DNA from: JAJUFS01 sp964599565
Lineage (GTDB): Bacteria > Pseudomonadota > Gammaproteobacteria > Natronospirales > JAJUFS01
Direction: 5' to 3'
Assembly (NCBI GenBank): GCA_964599565.1
Contig: CAZRFE010000054.1
Location: 1 to 16,325, forward strand
DNA length: 16,325 bases
In this document: positions 1 to 8,306 of the stretch, piece after piece
Layout: each line of letters starts with the position of its first letter
How positions within the stretch are numbered: the stretch's first letter is position 1
Program-made: the position numbers and the translations under genes
The notes under the pieces: generated by a model
What the model was told of the DNA's origin: nothing
Databases searched by the model: none
The model's input: the letters and a program-made list of their open reading frames with translations, nothing else

Positions 1-2
1 GC

Positions 3-767
3 TTGCACGTGCTTGTCAGTAACGACGACGGATTCCGCGAGGAGGGAATCCGCTGCCTTGCCGAGGAACTCGCCCGCACCGAACGCGTGACCGTCGTCGC
101 GCCGGATCGCAACCGCAGCGGCGCGAGCAATTCCCTGACGCTGGAATACCCGCTGCACCCGCGCCGCGAGGCGGACAATGTCTACAGCGTGGACGGCACG
201 CCGACGGACTGCGTGCATCTTGCGATCACCGGTTTTCTCGACGACGAACCCGACATGGTGTTCTCCGGCGTCAACGCCGGTGCGAACCTGGGCGACGACG
301 TGCTGTATTCCGGTACGGTCGCCGCCGCGATGGAAGGGCGCTTCCTCGGCCTGCCGGCCGTTGCGGTCTCGCTCTGCTCGCCGCGTGCAACGCATTTTCG
401 AACGGCGGCGCGCGTCGCGCGCGAGATCATGGAACATCTCTCACGCGATCCGCTGCCCGCCGACACCATCCTCAACGTGAACGTTCCTGATCTGCCCTGG
501 GATGAATTGCAGGGTTTCGAATCCACGCGGCTTGGACATCGGCATCGTGCGGAACCCGTGGTGCCGAGCGAGGATCCGAAGGGCCGCAAGGTGTACTGGA
601 TCGGCCCGCCGGGCGCGGAACAGGATGCAGGACCGGGCACGGATTTCAACGCGATCACACGGGGCTTTGTTTCCGTCACGCCGCTCACCGTGGACCTCAC
701 GCGCTACAAGGCGCTGGAGCAGGTTTCCGGCTGGCTGCAGGGAATCGCAACGGGACGCGCAGGATGA
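3..767 (+). CDS. surE: 5'/3'-nucleotidase (survival protein SurE)
   Basis: Metal-dependent nucleoside monophosphatase that acts in the cytosol, linked to stationary-phase survival. The 254-residue product has the whole family pattern: the SNDDG metal site at residues 6-10 (Asp8, Asp9), Ser39 inside APDRNRSG, the GTPTDC stretch near 65-70, SGVNAGANLGDDV with Asn91, and YWIGPPG followed by DAGPGTDF near 200. Length equals that of the E. coli protein. The start is a TTG at base 3; because M-x-x-L-x-SNDDG is the usual N-terminus I take this as the real start, but the bases upstream (and any ribosome site) are outside the window. The stop overlaps the pcm start as ATGA, so the two are probably translationally coupled. 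Identification is secure; only the start codon is uncertain. Confidence 0.95.
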   Translation: MHVLVSNDDGFREEGIRCLAEELARTERVTVVAPDRNRSGASNSLTLEYPLHPRREADNVYSVDGTPTDCVHLAITGFLDDEPDMVFSGVNAGANLGDDVLYSGTVAAAMEGRFLGLPAVAVSLCSPRATHFRTAARVAREIMEHLSRDPLPADTILNVNVPDLPWDELQGFESTRLGHRHRAEPVVPSEDPKGRKVYWIGPPGAEQDAGPGTDFNAITRGFVSVTPLTVDLTRYKALEQVSGWLQGIATGRAG

Positions 768-1432
768 ACGCGGACATACGGCGAAGCGGTATCGGAATGA
801 CGTCGGCGCGCACGCGCGAGCGGCTGGTGCAGCGTCTCAAGGACAACGGCATCCGCGACCAGCGCGTGCTGGATCGCATCCGCGACACGCCGCGGCACCT
901 GTTCATCGATGAGGCGCTCGCGAGCCGCGCGTACGAGGACACCGCGCTGCCGATCGGCCACGGCCAGACGATTTCGCAGCCCTGGGTGGTTGCACGCATG
1001 ACGGAAGCGCTGCTCGCCGGTGGTCCGCCACTTGCGAACGTGCTCGAAGTCGGCACCGGCTGCGGCTACCAGAGCGCGGTGCTCGCGCCGCTGGTCGGCA
1101 AGCTGTATACCGTCGAGCGCATCAATGCGCTGCTTGTTCGCGCACGGCAGCGCTTTCGCGAACTGGGCCTGTACAACGTGCGCGCCAAACATTCCGACGG
1201 AAGCTGGGGCTGGCCGGAGCACGGCCCGTACGACGGCATTCTCGTCACGGCGGCGCCGGAGGAAATTCCGGCGGGACTGCTTGAGCAGCTTGCCGACGGC
1301 GGACGGCTGGTCATTCCCGTCGGTCCGTCGGGGCAGCAGGAACTCACGCTGGTCGAGCGCAAGGGAATGGTCTGCGAGCGCTCCGTCATCGATCTTGTTT
1401 CCTTCGTGCCATTGCTTGGCGGAGTGTTGTGA
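764..1432 (+). CDS. pcm: Protein-L-isoaspartate O-methyltransferase
   Basis: Methylates isoaspartyl residues formed by protein ageing, using S-adenosylmethionine, and so starts their repair. Visible motifs: ALPIGHGQTISQPWVVARMTE at about residues 61-81, the SAM-binding motif I LEVGTGCGYQSAVLA at about 94-108, and VTAAPEEIP further on. The product has 222 residues from the ATG at 764, which overlaps the surE stop. A second in-frame ATG at 797 (residue 12) would give a protein close to the 208 residues of E. coli Pcm, so the first 11 residues may not be translated; no strong ribosome site favours either start. The surE-pcm pair upstream of nlpD and rpoS is a common gammaproteobacterial arrangement and joins this repair enzyme to the stationary-phase block. 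Confidence 0.95.
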   Translation: MNADIRRSGIGMTSARTRERLVQRLKDNGIRDQRVLDRIRDTPRHLFIDEALASRAYEDTALPIGHGQTISQPWVVARMTEALLAGGPPLANVLEVGTGCGYQSAVLAPLVGKLYTVERINALLVRARQRFRELGLYNVRAKHSDGSWGWPEHGPYDGILVTAAPEEIPAGLLEQLADGGRLVIPVGPSGQQELTLVERKGMVCERSVIDLVSFVPLLGGVL

Positions 1433-2010
1433 TGCGCATCTTCTCGCCGCTGTATGACCGTGTGCTGCGCTGGGCGGGACATCGGCATGCACCGTGGTAT
1501 CTCGGTGCGCTGAGTTTCGCGGAATCGTCATTCTTCCCCGTGCCGCCGGACGTCATGCTCGCGCCGATGGCGCTCGCGCGACCATCGCATGCCTGGCGCT
1601 ATGCACTGCTGACGACGGTGACAAGCGTGCTCGGCGGCCTGTTTGGTTACGCGATCGGCTATTTCGCGCTGGAGGCTGTCGAAGGACTGCTGCACGACTG
1701 GGGCTATTGGGAGAAATACCTGCTGGTGCGCGCGTGGTTCGACCGGTGGGGATTCTGGGCGGTGTTCGTCGCGGGCTTCTCGCCCATTCCTTACAAGTTG
1801 TTCACGATCTGCGCGGGTGCGCTGACGATGAACCTGCCGCTGTTCGTGCTCGCATCGACGATCGGGCGCGGCGCGCGTTTCTTCCTCGTCGCCGGACTGA
1901 TTCGCGCGGGCGGCGCCCGCATGGAGCAGAAGCTGCGCGAATACATCGATTTCATCGGCTGGATCGTGGTGTTGCTGTGCGTCGTCATCTTCCTGATCTG
2001 GCGCTACTGA
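1432..2010 (+). CDS. YqaA/DedA-like (VTT domain) inner-membrane protein
   Basis: A 192-residue membrane protein of the DedA/VTT ('SNARE-associated Golgi') superfamily, YqaA-like. Members are linked to lipid transport and envelope homeostasis, but the exact role of this subgroup is unclear. Supporting sequence: FAESSFFPVPPDVMLAPMAL near residues 29-48, the glycine-rich helix LGGLFGYAIGYF near 67-78, the VTT-type motif GFSPIPYKLFTICAGALTM near 115-133, and a last hydrophobic helix ending in VVIFLIWRY. The ATG at 1432 shares one base with the pcm stop (TGATG) and has GGCGGAG seven bases upstream. A GTG at 1429, one codon earlier, is the alternative. The same gene type sits between pcm and nlpD in xanthomonads, as I recall. 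Confidence 0.85.
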   Translation: MRIFSPLYDRVLRWAGHRHAPWYLGALSFAESSFFPVPPDVMLAPMALARPSHAWRYALLTTVTSVLGGLFGYAIGYFALEAVEGLLHDWGYWEKYLLVRAWFDRWGFWAVFVAGFSPIPYKLFTICAGALTMNLPLFVLASTIGRGARFFLVAGLIRAGGARMEQKLREYIDFIGWIVVLLCVVIFLIWRY

Positions 2011-2714
2011 TCCGCGCGCACGCCGCGGTGCTGGCGTTGCTCGCGCTGACCGCGTGCGCGGGCGCGTACCGGTGGGACGCGTCACGTTCCGAGAAGATGC
2101 CGGATCGCGAAACCTACGAAGTACGCAAGGGCGACACGCTGTACTCGATCGCCTGGCGCTACGGCCTCGATTACCGCGAGCTTGCGCGACACAACGGCAT
2201 CGATGACCGCTTCACCATCTATCCCGGTCAGCAGCTTCGCCTTGCACCGGTTGCTGCGGCTGCAACACCGAAGACGACGCCCGCAAGTTCCGCGGCAACA
2301 TCGCCCGTCAATGTTTCATCTGCACCATCGCGTCCCATGTCGCGCGCGGAGTGGCAGTGGCCGGCGAATGGCGCGCTGCTCGCGAAGTTCGGCGACCCGA
2401 ATGCAACCGGCAAAGGCATCGCGATCGGTGGCGTGCAGGGCGATCCGGTGAAGGCGGCGGCGGATGGCCGCGTGGTGTACGCGGGAAGTGGACTTATCGG
2501 ATACGGCAAGATTATTATCGTCAAGCACTCCGAAGAATATCTGAGCGCATACGGACACAACGAAAACATATACGTCCGTGAAGGCGAGCAGGTGAGGCAG
2601 GGGGACAGGATTGCGTCCATGGGCCTCGGACCGGGCAAACGGCCGATGCTGCACTTCGAGATCCGCATCAACGGCAACGCGGTCGATCCCCTGGCATACC
2701 TGCCATCGCGCTGA
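1977..2714 (+). CDS. nlpD: NlpD-type lipoprotein, LysM plus degenerate LytM (M23) domain
   Basis: Outer-membrane lipoprotein that activates cell-wall amidases (AmiC in E. coli) during septum splitting. The reading frame has no ATG near its start. I chose the GTG at 1977, inside the previous gene, because it gives a 26-residue signal peptide with an RR n-region, a hydrophobic core and the lipobox LTAC (Cys27). CTG 2007 and GTG 2028 are alternatives. After Cys27 follow a LysM domain (about 46-90, VRKGDTLYSIAWRYG), a Pro/Ser/Thr/Ala linker, and a LytM domain (about 126-243). The LytM zinc site is not intact: GKGIAIGG replaces the GxxHxGxD type motif and MLHFEI replaces HLHFEI, as expected for an activator and not a hydrolase. 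About 245 residues, much shorter than E. coli NlpD (379), mostly through a short linker. Confidence 0.88.
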   Translation: MRRHLPDLALLIRAHAAVLALLALTACAGAYRWDASRSEKMPDRETYEVRKGDTLYSIAWRYGLDYRELARHNGIDDRFTIYPGQQLRLAPVAAAATPKTTPASSAATSPVNVSSAPSRPMSRAEWQWPANGALLAKFGDPNATGKGIAIGGVQGDPVKAAADGRVVYAGSGLIGYGKIIIVKHSEEYLSAYGHNENIYVREGEQVRQGDRIASMGLGPGKRPMLHFEIRINGNAVDPLAYLPSR

Positions 2715-2759
2715 AGTTTTCGTGTCGCGGTTTTTCCGGCCGCGGCGGTGCGCGGCTCG

Positions 2760-2798
2760 CGCGTCATTGCACAGCGCTCATCAAGCGCGGCAATCGCG
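2760..2798 (+). promoter_or_regulatory. Hairpin in the rpoS leader
   Basis: The nlpD-rpoS gap can fold as a nested hairpin: CGCG 2760-2763 with CGCG 2795-2798, ATTGC 2766-2770 with GCAAT 2790-2794, and GCGCT 2774-2778 with AGCGC 2784-2788, closing a CATCA loop. It lies about 30 bases upstream of the rpoS start. A 12-base direct repeat GCGCGTCATTGC occurs at 2759-2770 and again at 2805-2816, just before the ribosome site. Leader structures control rpoS translation in enterics; whether this one does is inference. Confidence 0.4.
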
Positions 2799-2830
2799 TC
2801 GAAAGCGCGTCATTGCTGAAGGGTGGTGGC

Positions 2831-3908
<1,078 letters not shown>

Positions 3909-3916
<8 letters not shown>

Positions 3917-3942
3917 GCGAATGCCGTCGCCGGCTCATTCGA
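3909..3942. repeat. Inverted repeat joining the ends of two convergent genes
   Basis: TCGAATGAGC at 3909-3918 is repeated in perfect inverted form at 3933-3942, with a 14-base GC-rich loop. Each arm carries the last Glu codon and the TGA stop of one gene: rpoS on the plus strand, the Mth938-like gene on the minus strand. It may act as a two-way transcription end or protect both 3' ends. No T-tract follows on either strand, so it is not a textbook intrinsic terminator. Confidence 0.6.
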
Positions 3943-4312
3943 TGATCAGCCCCGCCGCGACCTTCCTGCCTTCTCCCACAAGAATGTTGAACGTGCGGCA
4001 CGCAGCGCCGGTGTCCATGACTTCCAGCCCCGCGCCGTGATGCAGCGCGTGCGCAAGAAAGGGCGTGCCGAGCAGGTGAATGCGATTGCCGGTGCCGAGC
4101 AGCAGGATTTCAGGATCGTGCGCGAGCAGCGGATCGAGCGTCGCGGGCGTCCACTCCGCCAGCGGCGGCGGATTCCAGCCGGCATCGAGGCGGTTGCGCG
4201 TGAGGATCACGCTTTGCGTGTAGACGACATCGTTGATGCGTACTTCGCCGGGGCCGTAGCCGCGAATGGCGTAGCGCATTTCGCCCTCGAGCGGATCCTT
4301 CGTGATCTCCAT
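3935..4312 (-). CDS. Mth938/NDUFAF3-family (DUF498) protein
   Basis: A 125-residue protein of the DUF498/Mth938-like fold family. The human member, NDUFAF3, is a respiratory complex I assembly factor; the bacterial proteins have no settled function. Family features: an N-terminal beta-rich part IRGYGPGEVRINDVVYTQS (about 17-35), the core PEILLLGTGNRIHLL (about 68-82), and the C-terminal MDTGAACRTFNILVGEGRKVAAGLI. The start chosen is the ATG at 4312; GGAGG lies 12 bases before it, a rather long spacing. An in-frame ATG at 4342, inside the inverted repeat, would add ten residues beginning MLTDR. It is convergent with rpoS and divergent from rpfE. Family assignment is firm, function unknown. Confidence 0.85.
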   Translation of the reverse strand: MEITKDPLEGEMRYAIRGYGPGEVRINDVVYTQSVILTRNRLDAGWNPPPLAEWTPATLDPLLAHDPEILLLGTGNRIHLLGTPFLAHALHHGAGLEVMDTGAACRTFNILVGEGRKVAAGLIIE

Positions 4313-4328
4313 GAATGAACGCGACCTC

Positions 4329-4372
4329 CGGTCTGTTAACATGCGGGCCGTTGTGCGCATGTTAACAGACCG
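4329..4372. promoter_or_regulatory. Perfect 17-base inverted repeat in a divergent promoter region
   Basis: CGGTCTGTTAACATGCG at 4329-4345 is repeated in exact inverted form at 4356-4372 around a 10-base centre. Each arm contains the 8-base palindrome TGTTAACA (4334-4341 and 4360-4367, 26 bases centre to centre). It lies between two divergent genes, so it is not a terminator for either. Two readings fit: a paired operator for a dimeric repressor, or two identical -10 boxes (TAACAT, 4337-4342 plus and 4364-4359 minus) firing outwards from a shared centre. GTTAACATGCGG resembles GTTAAGATACGG upstream of prfB, which favours the second; convincing -35 boxes were not found. Confidence 0.6.
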
Positions 4373-4411
4373 CGGCATCCAGGCTGCGGTGCGGATCCGC
4401 AAGCGGCGATC

Positions 4412-5407
4412 ATGAAACTCGATCTTTCCATTCCCGGCCTGCTCGCCGCACCCGCGCGGCTTCTTGCGCAACTCGAACTTCCCGAAACAGGCGCGCTGCG
4501 TGCGTGGAACCGCCGCGCGGAAATCCGGCCTTCTTTTGCAGGGCGACATGGCTTCATTCGCGAACGGCTCGCCAGCGGGCAGGTTCCGCTCGCCGCGCTC
4601 GCATGGCTCGGTGCAACAGGAACGGCAGCGGATGCCGATGTGCTGCTCGCGACGCCCGTGCACCTGAAGGCCGGCATGCAGGACGTGGTTCTCTTCAGCG
4701 GGCCGGCGCTTGAAGTGACGGATGCGGAACGCGAACGTCTTGCGCATGATCTCGCGGATTTCTTCGGCACGACGCCTGCATTTCGTCATGAAGGCGACGA
4801 ACTTTTCCTGCTGCCGCCGGACTCGCTCGATATCCGGACGCATCCGCTTCACAGGATGCAGGGCGAAACCGTGCGCGATCGCCTGCCGACGGGCGCTGAC
4901 GCACGGCGCGTGCATGCGTGGATGAACGAACTGCAGATGTTTCTGCACGGGCACGCCGTCAACGACGAACGCAGAGCGCGCGGACTGCCGGCGCTGAACG
5001 GCGTGTGGATCTGGGGCGAGGGCACGTTGCCTGCGCATGTCGCGCGCACGGACTGCACGACGTTCGCCACGACCAGTATCGCTCGCGGCTTCGGACGCCT
5101 GCTCGGCGACGTGCGCGATCCTGCACCGATCGAACACATGCTTCCTGGACGCGGTACGCACATCGTTGAAGTCACGGCATGCGTTGACGCGCTGGATGCC
5201 GACGATGCGCAGGCCTGGCGACAGGCCGTACTGGAGGTATCCACGAACGTGCTGCAACCTGCGCTGGACTGGCTCAACGGGACGCGCGACGCTGAGTGCG
5301 TCCTCCATGCCGGCGACGGCACGGCGCGCGTTGCACGGAGTTCAAGCCGCCGATGGTCGCGGCTGTTCCGTCGCGAACGTCCGTTGCAGGTGAGCGAGGA
5401 GAAGTGA
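4412..5407 (+). CDS. rpfE: RpfE-type protein (phosphoglycerate mutase-like family)
   Basis: A 331-residue cytosolic protein resembling RpfE of the Xanthomonas rpf locus, a family often annotated as 'regulatory protein RpfE' or 'cofactor-independent phosphoglycerate mutase-like'. Its biochemical role is not established. The strongest signature is the central block MNELQMFLHGHAVNDERR (about 171-188) and the following LPALNGVWIWGEG (about 193-205); the first part carries the VHLKAGMQDVVLFSG stretch (about 83-97). The last 25 residues are a basic Arg/Ser-rich tail (SSSRRWSRLFRRER) of unclear meaning. No good ribosome site precedes the ATG at 4412, but an 18-codon upstream frame from ATG 4359 ends on it (ATGA), so coupling is possible. 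Its stop overlaps the recJ start by one base. The name rests on resemblance plus the neighbours recJ, prfB and lysS. Confidence 0.75.
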   Translation: MKLDLSIPGLLAAPARLLAQLELPETGALRAWNRRAEIRPSFAGRHGFIRERLASGQVPLAALAWLGATGTAADADVLLATPVHLKAGMQDVVLFSGPALEVTDAERERLAHDLADFFGTTPAFRHEGDELFLLPPDSLDIRTHPLHRMQGETVRDRLPTGADARRVHAWMNELQMFLHGHAVNDERRARGLPALNGVWIWGEGTLPAHVARTDCTTFATTSIARGFGRLLGDVRDPAPIEHMLPGRGTHIVEVTACVDALDADDAQAWRQAVLEVSTNVLQPALDWLNGTRDAECVLHAGDGTARVARSSSRRWSRLFRRERPLQVSEEK

Positions 5408-7128
5408 TGGAAATCCTGCGCCGCGAACGCATCGCGGAATGCGAACTGCCGCAGACATTGCATCCCGTGCTTCGGACCGTGCTCGCGCAGCGCCGCCTGC
5501 GCTCCGTGGACGAGCTTGATTACAGGCTCGATGCGCTGCTGCCGCCCGATGCGCTTTCCGGGATCGATGACGCTGCGGAACTTCTCGCCGCGCATCTTGA
5601 CGGGAAGATTCTTGTCGTCGGTGATTTCGATGCGGATGGCGCGACCAGCACCGCGCTCGCGCTGCTCGGCCTGCGCGCACTTGGCGCGCGGCACGTGGAT
5701 TACCTCGTGCCCGACCGCTTTCGTTTCGGTTACGGGCTCACGCCGGAAATCGTCGCACTTGCCGCCACGCGGCAGCCGGACCTGGTCATCACCGTCGACA
5801 ACGGCATCTCGAGCGTGGCGGGCGTCGCCGCCGCGCGCGCGCACGGCATGAACGTGCTGGTCACCGATCATCATCTGCCGGGTGCGCAACTGCCGGACGC
5901 GAACGTGATCGTGAATCCGAATCTCCCGGGCGATGCATTCGCCTCGAAGGCGCTCGCGGGCGTCGGCGTGATGTTCTACGTGCTGCTTGCATTGCGCAGA
6001 TGCCTGCGCAGGACGGGCGCGCTGGCGCAACCGGAACCGAACCTCGCAGACCTGCTGGATCTCGTCGCGCTCGGCACTGTCGCGGATGTCGTACCGCTTG
6101 ATTACAACAACCGCGTGCTGGTGCACCAGGGACTGCAACGCATTCGCGCCGGCCGCTGCCGGCCCGGCATTCTTGCGCTCCTTGATGTGGCGAAACGATC
6201 GCGCATGCAGTTGCGTGCATCCGATCTCGGTTTCGCGGTCGGGCCGCGGCTGAACGCGGCCGGGCGGCTGGAAGACATGTCGATCGGCATCGAATGCCTG
6301 CTCGCAGAGGATGCATCGCGTGCGCGCACGCTGGCGGCGGAGCTTGATGCACTCAACCGTGACCGGCGGGAGATCGAGCAGCAGATGCTGGAAGACGCGC
6401 TGCGCGCCGTCGACGCATTCACTGTCCATGAGACGGCGGAACTGCCGCTTGCGCTGTGCCTGCATGAGGACGGCTGGCACCAGGGCGTCGTCGGCATCGT
6501 TGCCTCGCGCATCAAGGATCGCCTGCATCGTCCCGTCATCGCGTTTGCAACGGATGGCGAGTCGGGAATGCTGAAAGGTTCGGCGCGCAGCATTCCGGGC
6601 GTTCATGTGCGCGACGTGCTGGATGCTGTCGCGACGCGGCATCCGGGCCTGGTCGAGAAATTCGGCGGACATGCGATGGCCGCGGGCCTGAGTCTTGCCG
6701 CCGAGCGGTTGCATGACTTCACGGCTGCGCTGAACGAGGAAGTCGCGCGCTGGGTGACGGCGGACGACCTGCGCGGCGTGATCCGTTCCGACGGCGAGCT
6801 CGCACCACAACACCTGTGCCTGGAATGCGCGGATGCGTTGCGTGATGCGGGCCCGTGGGGCCAGGCGTTCCCGGAACCGCTGTTCGATGGCGTGTTCGAG
6901 ATACGCGGTAGCCGTACCGTCGGCGAGAAGCACCTGAAACTGCAGCTCCTGCCGCCGGGCGGGAACACGCTGCTTGGCGCGATTGCGTTCGCCGGTGCGT
7001 TGAATGCCGCCGGCGACCGCGTGTTCGCGACCGGTGCGCGCATCCGCGCGGTCTACCGGCTCGATGTCAACGAGTGGCAGGGGCGGCGATCCGCGGAGCT
7101 CGTGATCGAGCACCTGCTGCCGGCATGA
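5407..7128 (+). CDS. recJ: Single-stranded-DNA-specific exonuclease RecJ
   Basis: 5'-3' single-strand DNA exonuclease of the DHH family, used in the RecF recombination pathway, mismatch repair and base excision repair. Motifs seen: motif I GDFDADG (72-78), VDNG (130-133), motif III TDHH (153-156), a later GTVADVVPL stretch, the DHHA1 signature GSARSIPGVHVRDVL, and GGHAMAAG (420-427), followed by a C-terminal OB-like domain. 573 residues, normal for the family (E. coli 577). The ATG at 5407 overlaps the rpfE stop by one base (TGATG) and GAGGAG precedes it, so the gene is read with rpfE. All DHH metal-binding residues I looked for are present, so an active enzyme is expected. Confidence 0.96.
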   Translation: MEILRRERIAECELPQTLHPVLRTVLAQRRLRSVDELDYRLDALLPPDALSGIDDAAELLAAHLDGKILVVGDFDADGATSTALALLGLRALGARHVDYLVPDRFRFGYGLTPEIVALAATRQPDLVITVDNGISSVAGVAAARAHGMNVLVTDHHLPGAQLPDANVIVNPNLPGDAFASKALAGVGVMFYVLLALRRCLRRTGALAQPEPNLADLLDLVALGTVADVVPLDYNNRVLVHQGLQRIRAGRCRPGILALLDVAKRSRMQLRASDLGFAVGPRLNAAGRLEDMSIGIECLLAEDASRARTLAAELDALNRDRREIEQQMLEDALRAVDAFTVHETAELPLALCLHEDGWHQGVVGIVASRIKDRLHRPVIAFATDGESGMLKGSARSIPGVHVRDVLDAVATRHPGLVEKFGGHAMAAGLSLAAERLHDFTAALNEEVARWVTADDLRGVIRSDGELAPQHLCLECADALRDAGPWGQAFPEPLFDGVFEIRGSRTVGEKHLKLQLLPPGGNTLLGAIAFAGALNAAGDRVFATGARIRAVYRLDVNEWQGRRSAELVIEHLLPA

Positions 7129-7150
7129 ACTGCGCAGCGTTCACCCGATG

Positions 7151-7160
7151 AGTTAAGATA
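7151..7160 (+). promoter_or_regulatory. Possible -10 element for prfB-lysS
   Basis: The 75-base recJ-prfB gap holds AGTTAAGATA, with TAAGAT at 7154-7159 as a -10 candidate about 45 bases before the prfB start. No clear -35 box lies 16-18 bases upstream. The word GTTAAGATACGG resembles GTTAACATGCGG in the inverted repeat before rpfE. Read-through from recJ is equally possible. Confidence 0.3.
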
Positions 7161-7203
7161 CGGCGCTTTTCACGGCGCACCGCCCGAGATCATCGAAGGA
7201 CTT

Positions 7204-8299
7204 ATGGAAATCAACCCGACCCGCTTCCGTATCAAGGATCTTGCGAGCCGCAGCGAGGCTCTCAGGGGGTATCTTTGACTACGCTGAAAAGAAAGACCGC
7301 CTCGAAGAAGTAACGCGCGAACTCGAAGTCCCCGACGTCTGGAACAACCCGGAACGCGCCCAGGAACTGGGCCGCGAACGCGCGCGTCTCGCCGAAGCGG
7401 TGCTTACGCTCGACAAGCTGCATTCGAGCCTCGCGGATGCGGACGAGCTGCTTGATCTTGCCGCGGAAGAAAACGACGAGAACACGCTGAAGGAAATCGA
7501 AGCCGAACTCGATGCGCTCGAGCAGGACGTCGAGAAGCTCGAGTTCACGCGCATGTTCGCAGGCGAGATGGACAAGTCGAACGCGTTCGTCGACATCCAG
7601 GCAGGCTCGGGCGGCACCGAGGCGCAGGACTGGGCGGAGATGCTGCTGCGAATGTACCTGCGCTGGGGCGAGAAGAACGGCTTCGAGACCGAGATCATCG
7701 AAGCATCCGAAGGTGAAGTTGCAGGCATCAAGAGCGCGACGGTGCGCTTCGGCGGCGATTACGCCTATGGCTGGCTGCGCACCGAAACCGGCGTGCATCG
7801 TCTCGTGCGCAAGTCGCCGTTCGATTCCGGCAATCGCCGGCATACCTCGTTTGCCTCCGTGTTCGTCGCGCCGGAAGTCGACGACGATTTCGAGATCGAC
7901 ATCAACCCCGCCGATCTGCGCGTCGATACCTACCGTGCGTCCGGCGCCGGCGGCCAGCACGTCAACCGTACCGAGTCCGCCATCCGCATCACGCACGAGC
8001 CGTCAGGCATTGTCGTTGCGTGCCAGAGCGACCGCTCGCAGCACAAGAACCGCGCAACCGCGATGAAGCAGCTGAAGGCGAAACTCTATGAAATGGAAAT
8101 GCAGAAGCGTCGCGCGGAGCAGCAGAAGCTGGAAGACAGCAAGGCGGACATCGGCTGGGGCAGCCAGATACGCTCGTACGTGCTCGATCAGTCGCGCATC
8201 AAGGATCTGCGTACCAACCATGAAACCGGCAACCCGCAGGCCGTGCTCGACGGCGACCTGAATCCGTTCATCGAGGAATCGCTGAAGCAGGGTTTGTAA
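7204..8299 (+). CDS. prfB: Peptide chain release factor 2, with programmed +1 frameshift
   Basis: Release factor RF2, which recognises UGA and UAA stops and triggers peptidyl-tRNA hydrolysis. Translation starts at ATG 7204 with GAAGGA just upstream, runs 24 codons to CTT (7273-7275), meets an in-frame TGA at 7276-7278, then shifts +1 and continues GAC TAC from 7277 to the stop at 8297-8299. The slippery site is the classical one: an internal Shine-Dalgarno-like AGGGGG, then TATCTTTGAC. When RF2 is scarce the ribosome shifts instead of stopping, which gives autoregulation. The joined product has 364 residues (E. coli 365). The SPF tripeptide for UGA reading is at 204-206 and the catalytic GGQ at 249-251 (SGAGGQHVNRTESAIR). 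A gene caller that ignores the shift would call a false start in the second frame. It precedes lysS, as in E. coli. Confidence 0.97.
7264..7279 (+). promoter_or_regulatory. RF2 programmed +1 frameshift site
   Basis: AGGGGG (7264-7269) acts as an internal Shine-Dalgarno, spaced three bases (TAT) from the slippery CTT, followed by the poor-context stop TGA-C (7276-7279). This is the same arrangement as in E. coli prfB. Confidence 0.95.
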
Positions 8300-8306
8300 C
8301 CGGACC

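Noticed and set aside
1494..1976. Extension of the nlpD frame back through the membrane protein gene
   Set aside because: The translation is Arg/Ala-rich out-of-frame product with no signal peptide; the lipobox near 2046-2057 sets the true N-terminus.
2715..2750. T-run and GC-rich stretch after nlpD as an intrinsic terminator
   Set aside because: The T-run precedes the GC-rich part and no stable stem is followed by T residues; nlpD and rpoS usually share transcripts.
4849..7113. A 754-codon open frame on the minus strand across recJ and rpfE
   Set aside because: Same cause: antisense of two well-supported genes, odd composition, no motif and no ribosome site.
7241..7276. A separate start for prfB in the second frame, making it a broken gene
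   Set aside because: The classical frameshift site is intact, and the joined protein has the normal 364 residues, so this is programmed, not a mutation.
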